The notes under the pieces: model-generated
Databases searched by the model: none
The model's input: the letters and a program-made list of their open reading frames with translations, nothing else
What the model was told of the DNA's origin: nothing
Shown here: positions 54,743 to 63,445 of the stretch, piece by piece
Numbering within the stretch: the stretch's first letter is position 1
Layout of the letters: the number at the start of each line of letters is the position of its first letter
Source of the DNA: Faecalibacterium prausnitzii
GTDB taxonomy: Bacteria > Bacillota > Clostridia > Oscillospirales > Ruminococcaceae
Direction: 5' to 3'
Assembly (NCBI RefSeq): GCF_019967995.1
Contig: NZ_CP065377.1
Span: 1,860,001-1,924,000, forward strand
Length of the DNA: 64,000 nt
Position numbers and translations under genes: made by a program

Positions 54743-56563
54743 TTATTCCACGGTCACGCTCTTGGCCAGGTTGCGGGGCTTATCCACGTCGCAGCCACGC
54801 AGCACAGCCATATAGTAGGCGAACAGCTGCAGCGGCACGATGAGCTGCAGCGGCATGAGCAGGTCGTCGTAATCGTCCAGACGGACGACATAGTCTGCCA
54901 CACCGTCCGGCACCACGGCGTCTTTCGTCGTGAAGAGCAGGACCTTCGCGCCCCGGCTCTTGGTCTCCTTGGCGTTGGAGATGGTCTTTTCGTAGACCTT
55001 TTTCTGGGTGGCCAGCGCGATGACCGGCACACCGTCCGTGATGAGGCTGATGGTGCCGTGCTTGAGCTCACCGGCGGCGTAGGCGTCCGAGTGGACGTAG
55101 CTGATCTCCTTCAGCTTCAGGCTGCCTTCCAGCGAAAGCGAATAATCGAACCCGCGCCCGATGAAAAAGCAGCTCTGGGTGTTGACAAACCGGCTGGCCA
55201 GGTATTTGATCTGTTCGCAGTCGGCCAGGCGGGGCTTGATGACCTCGCTGGCGCGGAGAAGCTCTGCGGTCAGGCGGCGGGTCTCGGCCTCGCTCTGGGC
55301 ACCGCGCGCATAGGCCAGCCGCAGCGCAAAGAGGTACAGCACACACATCTGCACCATGTAAGCCTTGGTGGAGGCCACCGCGATCTCCGGCCCGGCATAG
55401 GTATAGAGCACATAGTCTGCCGCGCGGGCAATGGAGCTGCCCACCACGTTGACGATGGCCAGCACCGGCACACCCCGGCTCTTTGCCAGCTTGAGAGCCG
55501 CCAGTGTGTCGCTGGTCTCACCCGACTGGCTGATGATGATGACCAGATCGTTTTTGTTCAGGATGGGGTCGCGGTAACGGAACTCGCTGGCGATGTCCAC
55601 TTCGGCGGGGACGCGGGCCAGCGCTTCGATGGCCGACTTGCCCACCATGCCCGCGTGCATGGCCGTGCCGCAGGCCACCAGATGGATGGTGCCGATGCCC
55701 CGCAGCTTTTCATCCGACAGCTCCGGGATGCGCAGGTCGGGCAGGCCGTTCTCCACGCGGGGGCTGACCGTTGCCGTGATGGCGGCGGGCTGTTCGTTGA
55801 TCTCCTTGAGCATAAAGTGCGGATAACCGCCCTTCTCCGCCGCTTCCATGTCCCAATCGGCGGTCAGGATCTCCCGCTCCACCGGCTCGGCGAACTCGTT
55901 GTAGAAGCGGATGCCCTCCCGCGTCACGACGGCAAGGTCGCCTTCTTCGAGAACACTGTACCGGCGGGTATACTTGAGCAGGGCCGGGATATCCGACGCC
56001 ACAAAGTTTTCCCCTTCGCCCCAGCCGACGATGAGCGGGCTCTCCCGCTTGACGGCAAAGACGGTATCCGGGAAATCCCGGAAGAGCACGGCCAGCGCGT
56101 AGCTGCCGCGCACCATGCTCAAAGCCTCGTGGATGGCCTGCAGCGGCTCGCCCTCGTAGCAGCTGTCGATGAGCTTGACCAGCACTTCGGTGTCGGTCTC
56201 GCTCTCAAAGGTGTAGCCCTTCGCGATGAGCCGCTCCTTCAAGATGCCGTAATTTTCAATGATGCCGTTGTGCACGATGCTCACACGCGGCGTCGAATGC
56301 GGATGGCTGTTCACATCGCTGGGTTCGCCGTGGGTGGCCCAGCGGGTATGGCCGATGCCGCAGCCGCTCTCGGCCAGGGCCTGCAATTCCAGCTTTTTGC
56401 GCAGCTCGGCCAGGCGGCCCTTGCTCTTGACCACGCGGATGCCGCCGTCCAGTGCCAGCGCGACACCGGCGGAGTCATAACCGCGGTACTCCAGCTTTTC
56501 CAGACCATCCAGCAGAACGTTCTGCGCGTTGCGTTTGCCAACATAACCAACAATGCCACACAT
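54743..56563 (-). CDS. glmS: Glutamine-fructose-6-phosphate aminotransferase
   Basis: 606 residues. N-terminal nucleophile Cys 2 (MCGIVGYVGKRNAQ) with the glutaminase domain, two SIS sugar-isomerase domains (SQSGETSDTLAALK around 350) and the C-terminal KPRNLAKSVTVE. Makes glucosamine-6-phosphate for the cell wall. CTGGAGG lies seven bases before ATG. I looked for a glmS ribozyme in the leader and do not see one. Confidence 0.97.
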   Translation of the reverse strand: MCGIVGYVGKRNAQNVLLDGLEKLEYRGYDSAGVALALDGGIRVVKSKGRLAELRKKLELQALAESGCGIGHTRWATHGEPSDVNSHPHSTPRVSIVHNGIIENYGILKERLIAKGYTFESETDTEVLVKLIDSCYEGEPLQAIHEALSMVRGSYALAVLFRDFPDTVFAVKRESPLIVGWGEGENFVASDIPALLKYTRRYSVLEEGDLAVVTREGIRFYNEFAEPVEREILTADWDMEAAEKGGYPHFMLKEINEQPAAITATVSPRVENGLPDLRIPELSDEKLRGIGTIHLVACGTAMHAGMVGKSAIEALARVPAEVDIASEFRYRDPILNKNDLVIIISQSGETSDTLAALKLAKSRGVPVLAIVNVVGSSIARAADYVLYTYAGPEIAVASTKAYMVQMCVLYLFALRLAYARGAQSEAETRRLTAELLRASEVIKPRLADCEQIKYLASRFVNTQSCFFIGRGFDYSLSLEGSLKLKEISYVHSDAYAAGELKHGTISLITDGVPVIALATQKKVYEKTISNAKETKSRGAKVLLFTTKDAVVPDGVADYVVRLDDYDDLLMPLQLIVPLQLFAYYMAVLRGCDVDKPRNLAKSVTVE

Positions 56564-56841
56564 ACAAAATACCTCCAGACCGACAGCCCGGCGCTCAACA
56601 TGCGCACAGAACAGCTGTCAGCTTCTCTTCCAGTTTATGTTCTTGTATGGCTTGCGTGAAAGGGGATCTGTTACGGTATTGCTGCCGCTTTTTGCCCCTT
56701 GCTGCGATCGGTATAGCCTGTTCGACCGGAGAAACATCCGCCGAATCGTTCGATGATTCCTCTCCTCGTCACCCTCACGGCTGTCACCCGCGTGGCCCGG
56801 CGCTTTGTGTCAACAAAAAGTCCGCATTCCTTCTTTCGATG

Positions 56842-56894
56842 CCCTCTCAGTCTCGCTGCGCTCGCCAGCTCCCCCAAAGGGGGAGCCCTTGGCA
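56842..56894 (+). repeat. Palindromic intergenic repeat, copy 1
   Basis: Begins CCCTCTCAG, then GCCAGCTCCCCC-AAA-GGGGGAGC and TGGCA. The core forms a strong hairpin. Inverted relative to copy 2. Confidence 0.7.
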
Positions 56895-57045
56895 TTTCGG
56901 GCAGCTCCTGCTGTTCGTATGGGTCTGTTCTGTCGTAAAGCAGCAGCCCCCGCTCTCCCTGGCAGCTGTTGCTGACCTCGGTCGCGGAGCCCGGATGCTT
57001 TTCACAACACAATATTTTTCTCATCCAGCACGACCAAAACCGGCC

Positions 57046-57103
57046 TGCCAATGGCTCTCCCTTTGGGAGAGCTGGCAAAGCCTGATGGCTTTGCCTGAGA
57101 GGG
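57046..57103 (-). repeat. Palindromic intergenic repeat, copy 2
   Basis: Reads, on the minus strand, CCCTCTCAG, AAAGCC-atca-GGCTTT, GCCAGCTCTCCC-AAA-GGGAGAGCC, TTGGCA: the same modules as copy 1. It ends one base before the stop codon of the downstream membrane-protein gene. Confidence 0.7.
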
Positions 57104-57652
57104 TCACCTCCCCAGCATCTTATGCAGCCTTGGCTGCCAGACCAGGCGGTAGACCTGCAACAGATTATGAATGGCCCGGTCGTAGAGCAGAAAGGCCACA
57201 TTGCCCATGGCCAGTGTACTCAGTGAGACGACCCACGCTGTGGTGCGCAACTCCTGCGAGATGCTGCCCGCCGGAACGAGCAGCAGCACCAGCCCGTACA
57301 TCGCCGCCAGTGCCCCATTGCAGAGCAGCAGCTTGCACACGCCCCGCAGCAGCTTCGGGCGGATGCGTTCGAACTTCGGCTTGACCAGCGGGTAGTACCC
57401 CAGCAGAAAGACGAAGACGAGGGCCACCTCTTTGTCCGGCACGAACAGCAGGCTGAGCAGGCTCACCGCGCCGTAGGCCGTAAGGGCCATCTTCATGCCG
57501 CACTCCATGCAGACCGTAGCGATGAGCAGGCTGGCTGCGGCCGGTGCAATGAACATCAGCACCGGCACCACGGCCCCCAGCAGCATCAGCGCGACGCTCA
57601 GTGCCGCCGCCATGCCGCAGTAGGCCATGGCCCAGCTGCTGCGGCCCTTCAC
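57104..57652 (-). CDS. Uncharacterised membrane protein
   Basis: 182 residues with five or so hydrophobic segments (for example SVALMLLGAVVPVLMFIAPAA and VALVFVFLLGYYP) and a basic C-terminus. It has no motif I can assign; the arrangement is reminiscent of small substrate-binding (S-component-like) membrane proteins. It overlaps the DUF5685-like gene by four bases, so the two are coupled. The stop codon borders palindromic repeat copy 2. Confidence 0.75.
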   Translation of the reverse strand: MKGRSSWAMAYCGMAAALSVALMLLGAVVPVLMFIAPAAASLLIATVCMECGMKMALTAYGAVSLLSLLFVPDKEVALVFVFLLGYYPLVKPKFERIRPKLLRGVCKLLLCNGALAAMYGLVLLLVPAGSISQELRTTAWVVSLSTLAMGNVAFLLYDRAIHNLLQVYRLVWQPRLHKMLGR

Positions 57653-58518
57653 GGCAGCTCCCAGCGCACCGGCTGGTTCTCGGCATCCAGCGGGTCCACC
57701 GCATGGCGCAGGCCGAGGATCATGATGTTGTCGATGAGTGACTTGTTCAGCTTGACGTCCAGCATCCCGTAGGCGCGGACCAGGTCGTTCGCTGCGGCCA
57801 GCGCCTGCCGCCGGGCATTTTCCATGGCGGCATCCTTCTCATTGATGCCATTGACCAGAAACACATTGTACCGGCCCACCTTGCGGTCCTCTTCCACCCG
57901 GCTGGCCTTATCCAGCAGATAAAACACCCGCCCGATGCAGCTGCCGATGTAGCGCATGCTCTTGCGCTGGCTGGGGTCATCGGTGGCGAGGGTGGAGTAG
58001 AGCGCACCGTAGATGTTGCTCATCGGCTCAGCCGCCACGCTGTAGTTCTTTGCGTTCAGGTTCATCTGGACCACGGCCTGGGCCTGTTCCTGCCCAAACA
58101 GACGTTCCAGCGCAGGGTTTTCGTTCACGGCCTTTTCGTAGGCGCGGCGCAGGAGAGCGTGATCCACCGCGCGGAACAGCTGGCTCCGGAGCGGCAGCTC
58201 GTCCCAGCGGCGGTCCTGCAGCTTATGCCAGCCCATCATCACTTCCACCTGTGCCGCCAGGCGGATGCCCTGGGTCTGGCACATCATCTGCCTGTAGCAG
58301 AGCGTACCAGGCAGGCGCTGGTTGACGCAGGTGGCTGGCCGGCCGGCCAGGCTGTCCGCCAGAAGCGCGAACAGCACACCGTTGTGTTGCAGCAGCCGAC
58401 AGGAGTAGAACCCGTAGCTGCGGCTCATCTGCCAGCGCACCCCCCGCAGATACCACCGATAGGTGTTATAATCGCGGATGGTAAGCTCCGGAAGATAGGG
58501 TCTCATGCGCCCTTCCAT
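57649..58518 (-). CDS. DUF5685-like protein
   Basis: 289 residues, mostly helical. The N-terminus MRPYLPELTIRDYNTYRWY resembles the DUF5685 family, but the cysteines usually found there (VYCGLC-type motif) are replaced by WYLRGV. Later segments ALYSTLATDDPSQRKSMRYIGSCIGRVFYLLDKASRVEED fit the family. Start at 58518 has GGGAGG six bases upstream. Function unknown; coupled to the downstream membrane protein. Confidence 0.7.
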   Translation of the reverse strand: MEGRMRPYLPELTIRDYNTYRWYLRGVRWQMSRSYGFYSCRLLQHNGVLFALLADSLAGRPATCVNQRLPGTLCYRQMMCQTQGIRLAAQVEVMMGWHKLQDRRWDELPLRSQLFRAVDHALLRRAYEKAVNENPALERLFGQEQAQAVVQMNLNAKNYSVAAEPMSNIYGALYSTLATDDPSQRKSMRYIGSCIGRVFYLLDKASRVEEDRKVGRYNVFLVNGINEKDAAMENARRQALAAANDLVRAYGMLDVKLNKSLIDNIMILGLRHAVDPLDAENQPVRWELP

Positions 58519-58646
58519 TGCAGTCCTCCCTTTCCAGCAGCCTCGCGCTGCATGTTCTTACAATAGTACAAGTATACCTTTTTTCGGTCTTGGATGCAAC
58601 TGACGAAATGTAAAAGATTCGCACCTTGTCTGCCCCGGAAAAGCAA

Positions 58647-58680
58647 CAGCCGCACCAAACTTTCCCGTTCGGTGCGGCTG
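58647..58680 (-). terminator. Terminator of the RNA methyltransferase gene
   Basis: CAGCCGCACC (58647-58656) pairs with GGTGCGGCTG (58671-58680). On the minus strand TTGCTTTTCC follows. Confidence 0.75.
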
Positions 58681-58697
58681 CAAAGTATTACTTTTGC

Positions 58698-59900
58698 TTA
58701 TTTTTTCTCGAAACGGCCGGTGGAACGCTTGCCGTCAAAGCCCTGTTTGGGCATGGGCTTGGCCTTGTGCTCAAACTTCGGGGCCTCGTAGTACATATAC
58801 AGCTGGCAGGGGATCATGCCGTTGTACATCTTGCGGCGCTTGTTGGCCCGCTTGCCGTAATGGCTCTCGAACTCCATGTCGGCGGTGATGGCGTAGACGC
58901 CTGCACAGGGGTGGGCTTCCATCTGGCGGCCCAGCGTCCGGGCCAGCTGAGCGGCCCCCTCGATGGTGCTCATCCGCTCGCCGTACGGAGGGTTGGTCAG
59001 GACGATGGCTTCGGGTCTGGCCTCAAAGGCTGCCACATCGGCCACCTCGAAGTGGCAGCGCTTTTCCACACCGGCCAGCTTGGCGTTGGCGTTGGCCAGC
59101 GCCACGGCGGCGGGGTCGATGTCGTAACCGAAGGCCTCAAAACCGACATCCAGCTTGGATTCGGCCAGAGCCTTCTGGCGCTGCTCCGCCCAGATGGACG
59201 CGGGCACGAAGCTGTACCGCTCGGCAGCAAAGCGGCGCTTCAGGCCGGGGGCGATGTTCATGGCCTTCTGGGCTGCTTCGATGAGCAGGGTGCCGCTGCC
59301 GCAGAAGGGGTCTTCCACAAGGCTGTCGCGGCGGACACGGCCCAGGTCGGCGATAGTCGCCGCCAGCGTCTCGCGGATGGGGGCCTCCATGGCGTTGCGG
59401 CGGTAACCGCGCTTGTGCAGACCGTCGCCGGTGGTGTCCAGCATGATCTCGCAGACGTTCTTGCGCAGCATGAAGCGGATCTTATACTCCGCGCCGGTCT
59501 CCGGCAGAACGGAGGTGTGGTGCTTGGTCATCAGCCGCTTGACCACAGCCTTCTTGATGATGCTCTGGCAGGCGGGCACACTGGTCAGCTGGCTGTTCAG
59601 GGACGAACCGGCGACGGGGAAGGCCGCATCGGCGGGGAGCAGCTCCTCCCAGGGGATGGCGTACACGCCATCGAACAGCTCATCGAAGGTGGAGGCCGGG
59701 TAGGTGTTCAGCAGCAGCATGACGCGCTCAACGGTGCGCAGGTTGAGGTTTGCGGCTGCGATCATCTCCGCACCACCCTCAAAGGTCAGACGGCCATCGC
59801 TGACCCGGATGTTCTCCGCGCCGATGCGGCGCAGCTCGAAGTTGGCCGTGGACTCGCAGCCGAAGAAGCAGGGCGCGATCAGTTCAAATTTTGCAGACAT
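58698..59900 (-). CDS. THUMP-domain rRNA methyltransferase (RlmL/YpsC type)
   Basis: 400 residues. N-terminal ferredoxin-like/THUMP region (about 1-160) and a C-terminal Rossmann methyltransferase: DPFCGSGTLLIEAA (SAM loop) and VLTNPPYGERM (catalytic NPPY for N2-guanine methylation). It presumably methylates 23S rRNA guanines. A Lys/Arg-rich tail follows. Confidence 0.92.
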   Translation of the reverse strand: MSAKFELIAPCFFGCESTANFELRRIGAENIRVSDGRLTFEGGAEMIAAANLNLRTVERVMLLLNTYPASTFDELFDGVYAIPWEELLPADAAFPVAGSSLNSQLTSVPACQSIIKKAVVKRLMTKHHTSVLPETGAEYKIRFMLRKNVCEIMLDTTGDGLHKRGYRRNAMEAPIRETLAATIADLGRVRRDSLVEDPFCGSGTLLIEAAQKAMNIAPGLKRRFAAERYSFVPASIWAEQRQKALAESKLDVGFEAFGYDIDPAAVALANANAKLAGVEKRCHFEVADVAAFEARPEAIVLTNPPYGERMSTIEGAAQLARTLGRQMEAHPCAGVYAITADMEFESHYGKRANKRRKMYNGMIPCQLYMYYEAPKFEHKAKPMPKQGFDGKRSTGRFEKK

Positions 59901-59942
59901 TTAGCGTTCCTTTCTTGCGCCGGGGCGCAGTTCACAAAAACA

Positions 59943-59967
59943 GGCCCGTCCCGGCTGGGGACAGGCC
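59943..59967 (-). terminator. Terminator of yabR
   Basis: GGCCCGTCCC (59943-59952) pairs with GGGACAGGCC (59958-59967; one GU). On the minus strand TGTTTTTG follows. Confidence 0.8.
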
Positions 59968-59984
59968 CGATCAGTTCATTGGGT

Positions 59985-60527
59985 TCAGCGGCCGCGGCGG
60001 GAGCGCGGGGCATAACCGCCGCCACGGCGGTTGTTGGTCTCGTGGTCCAGGTCGGCCATCTTCTCTTCGCTCTGGCTCTTGAAGCGGCTCATCATATCCT
60101 CAAAGCTCAGGTTGTCGCTTCGGGCGGGCGCCTTGGGCTGCCAGACACGGGGCGCAGCCTCGCGGGCCGGGCCTCTGCCGCCCTCACGCGGGGGGCGTCC
60201 GCCGCCGCGGGAACCACCAAAATGTCCGCCCTCACGCGGGGCACCGCTGCGCGGGCCGCCGGGGCGGGGGCCGCGGTCCGTGCGGGCCGGGCGCGGCAGC
60301 AGCCGCTTGATGGACAATGCGATCTTGCCATCCGGTGCCACCTGGATGACCTGCACCTTCACGGTATCGCCGTCGTGCAGGACGGTGTTGATGTCCTGCA
60401 CATATTCATTGGACACTTCGGAAATGTGGACCATGCCCACCCGGCCCTCCGGCAGCGCAACAAATGCGCCGAACGGCTTCACGCCGGTCACACGGCCTTC
60501 AAATACGTTCCCTACCTCAATCGCCAA
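59985..60527 (-). CDS. S1 RNA-binding protein (YabR-like)
   Basis: 180 residues. S1 domain at 1-75 (GNVFEGRVTGVKPFGAFVAL, GMVHISEVSNEYV), then a long Gly/Arg/Pro-rich disordered tail. Last gene of the yab/divIC cluster, the same place as yabR in Bacillus. Probably binds RNA or ribosomes. Confidence 0.9.
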   Translation of the reverse strand: MAIEVGNVFEGRVTGVKPFGAFVALPEGRVGMVHISEVSNEYVQDINTVLHDGDTVKVQVIQVAPDGKIALSIKRLLPRPARTDRGPRPGGPRSGAPREGGHFGGSRGGGRPPREGGRGPAREAAPRVWQPKAPARSDNLSFEDMMSRFKSQSEEKMADLDHETNNRRGGGYAPRSRRGR

Positions 60528-60601
60528 AACTCAATACTCCTTGCTCTCTTTTTGGGTGGCTGTTCCGGGGCGGGCCGCAGACCCTCCCGGAGGACCCGCC
60601 C

Positions 60602-60907
60602 TCAGTTGCCGGTCACATCCACAAAGATGCGCTCGTTGGGGGCGGCGTAGTTGTAAGAATCACGGGCGACCCATTCGGTCACGTCATCCGCATCGCCGCT
60701 GAGGATGCGCTGCAGCTCCTCGTTTTTGGTCTGCTGCTGTTCGATCTGCTCGTTCAGAGTCTGCAGCTCGGCACGTTTGGAGCTGATGGCCACCTGATTG
60801 GAGATGTATGCTGCCAGCATACTCAGCAGCAGCAAAAGAAAGAACAGCCGGAACACCGTGCGCAGCACCGTGTTCTTTCTGCGTTTTTTGCGGCTCGGAT
60901 TCGTCAT
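60602..60907 (-). CDS. divIC: Cell division protein DivIC/FtsB
   Basis: 101 residues. Basic N-terminus (KKRRKN), one transmembrane helix (about 18-38), a coiled coil (about 42-68) and the C-terminal WVARDSYNYAAPNERIFVDV. Part of the divisome subcomplex with FtsL and DivIB. Follows yabQ, as in Bacillus. Confidence 0.92.
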   Translation of the reverse strand: MTNPSRKKRRKNTVLRTVFRLFFLLLLLSMLAAYISNQVAISSKRAELQTLNEQIEQQQTKNEELQRILSGDADDVTEWVARDSYNYAAPNERIFVDVTGN

Positions 60908-60952
60908 AACTCAGTGCCCCCTGAAATCAGCAGGCCCGATGCGCCTGTGGTC

Positions 60953-61411
60953 TTACTTTGATACGTTAGAATTATACAACATCCGCTGTGGTCTTGGCAA
61001 GTTCTTTTTTTGTTTTTTTGCGTTCCTTTTTGCGTTCCGGCGTTCTTTGGCACGTTTTGAACGCACTTTTCGGGCCAGCAGCACCGGCGCGAGGAGCCGC
61101 CGGGCCCCTTGCAGCGGAAGCCCCAGCACAAAGAACACACCCCGCACCGGCCCGCGCAGCACACGTTCTGCCGCCCACGCGCCAAAGACGGCCGCCGCCA
61201 GCTGATACCACCGCAGCACCCCGCCGAAGCTCAGCGACGCCGCATAGGACTGCAGCCCCAGCAGCAGCGCCCCTACGAGCAGCACGTCTGGCAGAAAGGC
61301 TCCCCGGCCTTTTTCCGGGAACAGCGCCCTTGCCCCGCCCAGAACGGCCCCCAGCAGAACGCAGGCTGCCGCCTCCCGCCCGATGAGCCCCGCCGGAAGT
61401 GCCGGGGCCAT
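60953..61411 (-). CDS. yabQ: Spore cortex protein YabQ-like
   Basis: 152 residues from ATG 61411, which overlaps the yabP stop by one base. Four hydrophobic segments followed by a strongly basic tail, as in YabQ. Assigned from topology plus position (yabP-yabQ-divIC); sequence motifs are weak. Confidence 0.75.
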   Translation of the reverse strand: MAPALPAGLIGREAAACVLLGAVLGGARALFPEKGRGAFLPDVLLVGALLLGLQSYAASLSFGGVLRWYQLAAAVFGAWAAERVLRGPVRGVFFVLGLPLQGARRLLAPVLLARKVRSKRAKERRNAKRNAKKQKKNLPRPQRMLYNSNVSK

Positions 61412-61692
61412 CAGCGCAGCAGACGGCGCAGCAGGCCGCCCGGCGTCCGCTCGGCCGTATATTCCAGCGCGTCGATGCGGCCGGTCAGGCGCACCTCCCC
61501 GCTCTCCAGGTCGAGGCTGGTCACGTTCAGCTCGGCTCCCGTCAGGTGCAGCACCCCTTTGCCCGTTTCCATCGCGGCGCTGTCGGCATCGCACCGCAGC
61601 ACCCGCTTCACACCGGTCACCGTCAGTTTGCTGCGGCCTTCCAGAATCAGGTCGTGGGGCGGAGCGGGCGTTTTTTCGGCGGTCTTGTTCAT
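61411..61692 (-). CDS. yabP: Sporulation protein YabP
   Basis: 93 residues. LILEGRSKLTVTGVKRVLRCDADSAAMET and GELRLTGR-like VRLTGRIDALEY match YabP. In Bacillus it supports cortex formation with YabQ. Its survival in a presumed non-sporulating lineage is notable. The C-terminus is shorter and Arg/Leu-rich. Confidence 0.85.
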   Translation of the reverse strand: MNKTAEKTPAPPHDLILEGRSKLTVTGVKRVLRCDADSAAMETGKGVLHLTGAELNVTSLDLESGEVRLTGRIDALEYTAERTPGGLLRRLLR

Positions 61693-61905
61693 GGCACAAC
61701 TCCCCTTTTTCTCACTGTATGAAGGGCAGGGTGCCGTTATTCGTTATTTGACTTCCTGTTCCAGATTTCGGAACAGCTCCGAATGGAAACATTCTTCCGA
61801 TGAGCTCTTTTGCTCTATACCGCCTACAATTGAATACCGCGTGAGCGTATTCTGAAATTCATCGGGCGGTTTTGTGCAGACCCATATCGAATACACGTTT
61901 CAGTC

Positions 61906-62151
61906 TTATTCCGAAAGGATCTCGTACATCTCCCGCGCGACATCCTTGGTGCGTGGCTCCACATCGGAGAGCACGCGGACTTTGATGGGGCGGTTGCCGA
62001 AGGTGACCTCGATGAGGTCGCCCGCCTTGACGGCCTGGCTGGCCTTGGCGACCTTGCCGTTGATGAGGATGCGGCCTGCATCGGCCACCTCGTTTGCCAC
62101 GGTGCGGCGCTTGATGAGCCGCGAAACTTTCAGGTATTTGTCCAATCGCAT
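61906..62151 (-). CDS. rqcP: RqcP/YabO S4-domain RNA-binding protein
   Basis: 81 residues from ATG 62151 (GGAGG six bases upstream). S4 domain MRLDKYLKVSRLIKRRTVANE and GRILINGKVAKAS. Acts in ribosome-associated quality control with RqcH (alanine tailing of stalled chains). Heads the yabP-yabQ-divIC-yabR run; a 210-base gap before yabP holds only a weak hairpin. Confidence 0.92.
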   Translation of the reverse strand: MRLDKYLKVSRLIKRRTVANEVADAGRILINGKVAKASQAVKAGDLIEVTFGNRPIKVRVLSDVEPRTKDVAREMYEILSE

Positions 62152-62171
62152 GGGAAACCTCCATATAAAAA

Positions 62172-62198
62172 GCCGCCGGGCCAAACGGTTCCGGCGGC
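62172..62198 (-). terminator. Terminator between hup and rqcP
   Basis: GCCGCCGG (62172-62179) pairs with CCGGCGGC (62191-62198). On the minus strand TTTTTATA follows, just before the rqcP SD. Confidence 0.85.
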
Positions 62199-62211
62199 AG
62201 TGGGTTCTCTC

Positions 62212-62481
62212 TTACAGGGTGTCCTTCAGAGCCTTGCCCGGCTTGAACACGATGCTGCGGGAAGCAGCGATGGTGATGGGCTCGCGGGTGCGGGGGTTGA
62301 TGCCCTGACGCTCGGCGCGCTCACGGATCTCGAAGGTACCGAAGCCGGAGATGGTGATCTTCTCACCCTCTGCCATGGCCTTACCCAGTGCCTCGAATGC
62401 AGCGTTGACAGCCAGCTCAGCGCTCTTCTTGCTCATTTCGGTGTTTGCCGCAACCTGTGCGATCAGATCAGTCTTGGTCAT
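62212..62481 (-). CDS. hup: DNA-binding protein HU
   Basis: 89 residues, the usual HU length. MTKTDLIAQVAANTEMSKKSAE at the start, the GFGTFEIRERAERQGINPRT DNA-binding arm and the KPGKALKD end. Nucleoid packaging. Lies 30 bases after mazG. Confidence 0.96.
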   Translation of the reverse strand: MTKTDLIAQVAANTEMSKKSAELAVNAAFEALGKAMAEGEKITISGFGTFEIRERAERQGINPRTREPITIAASRSIVFKPGKALKDTL

Positions 62482-62512
62482 AATAGTAAAACCTCCACAA
62501 AATTTGTACTCA

Positions 62513-63259
62513 TCATTTTCTATCTATCGGAGCAGGCGTTTCGGCCTGATACCCGTTCGCTCCCGCCTGTGGGGCCAGCAGCTCGTCCCGAAACCGCTTC
62601 GAGGCAAAGGTCAGTGCTTCTTCGGCATCCACACCGGCCAGCCGGATGGCGTTGACCGCTGCGAACAGCAGCTCTCCCGCCCGTGCGGCGGCATCCTCCG
62701 GTGCAGCGGCGTCCCAGTTCTGTTCTGCCGCCCGCAGGGCAGCAGCCGCGCATTCCTGGTCCACTGCACCGAGGCCATGGCCTGCGGCGCGCTTCTGCAG
62801 TTTCTGAGCATACATCAAAGCAGGCAGGGTGGCCGGTACGGTGCCCAGCTCATCGGCCAGCGTCCGGCGTCCCTTTTCCTTATTTTTGAGCGCATCCCAG
62901 CTGTTTATACCGGCATTTTCCGCCGCAGAGGAGGCAAAGATGTTCGGGTGACGGAACACCAGCTTCTCGCACACCTCACGGCAGACCTGTTCAAAATCGA
63001 ACCGGCCCCGCTCCTCCTCCATGACGGCATGGAAGGCTACCTGCATCAGCACATCGCCCAGCTCTTCCCGCAGCATCGCGGGGTCGTCGGCATCCAGGGC
63101 TTCCAGTGCCTCATACGTTTCCTCCAGAAAATTTTTCCGGATGGACTGGTGCGTCTGCACCTTGTCCCACGGACAGCCTGTTTCGGGGTCGCGCAGGATG
63201 CGGAGGATCTCGATGAGGTCCTCTGCCGTATAGTGCTCCCGCTCCGGCCAGTCCAGCAT
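62513..63259 (-). CDS. mazG: Nucleoside triphosphate pyrophosphohydrolase MazG
   Basis: 248 residues from ATG 63259 (AAGGGAG upstream). CPWDKVQTHQSIRKNFLEETYE and the EELGDVLMQVAFHA metal-binding helix pair define MazG; a second, weaker MazG repeat follows. Hydrolyses (d)NTPs to monophosphates. It occupies the place of yabN in the Bacillus cluster. Confidence 0.94.
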   Translation of the reverse strand: MLDWPEREHYTAEDLIEILRILRDPETGCPWDKVQTHQSIRKNFLEETYEALEALDADDPAMLREELGDVLMQVAFHAVMEEERGRFDFEQVCREVCEKLVFRHPNIFASSAAENAGINSWDALKNKEKGRRTLADELGTVPATLPALMYAQKLQKRAAGHGLGAVDQECAAAALRAAEQNWDAAAPEDAAARAGELLFAAVNAIRLAGVDAEEALTFASKRFRDELLAPQAGANGYQAETPAPIDRK

Positions 63260-63296
63260 GGGCAAACGCTCCCTTCTGCTCCAAAAGTAGGGCTTT

Positions 63297-63325
63297 ATTG
63301 TATCGCAGAATCCGCCATTTTTCAA
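63297..63325 (-). promoter_or_regulatory. mazG-hup promoter
   Basis: Minus-strand TTGAAA (63320-63325) and TACAAT (63297-63302), 17 bases apart. Confidence 0.75.
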
Positions 63326-63393
63326 GGGGACAAGCGCATTTTCCGGTTTTTCGCTCCAAATGTTTCCAGATTTTTCACACTTTGGTACAAAAA

Positions 63394-63422
63394 CGGGCGG
63401 TATCCCGCACGGACACCGCCCG
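63394..63422 (-). terminator. Terminator of the zinc-ribbon gene
   Basis: CGGGCGGT (63394-63401) pairs with ACCGCCCG (63415-63422). On the minus strand TTTTTGTACC follows. Confidence 0.85.
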
Positions 63423-63445
63423 CTCCGGGCTGTTTCAATTTCAGG

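Larger units (their letters stand above)
56564..57103. other. Non-coding stretch between glmS and a membrane-protein gene
   Basis: 540 bases. It holds two inverted copies of a palindromic repeat (listed separately) about 150 bases apart. The rest, including the roughly 280 bases nearest glmS, contains no gene with start signals that I trust. No confident glmS promoter was found. Confidence 0.6.

Noticed and set aside
56564..56720. glmS ribozyme
   Set aside because: AGCGCC occurs close to the start, but the required 150 or so bases of ribozyme core do not follow; the SD and ATG come within 30 bases.
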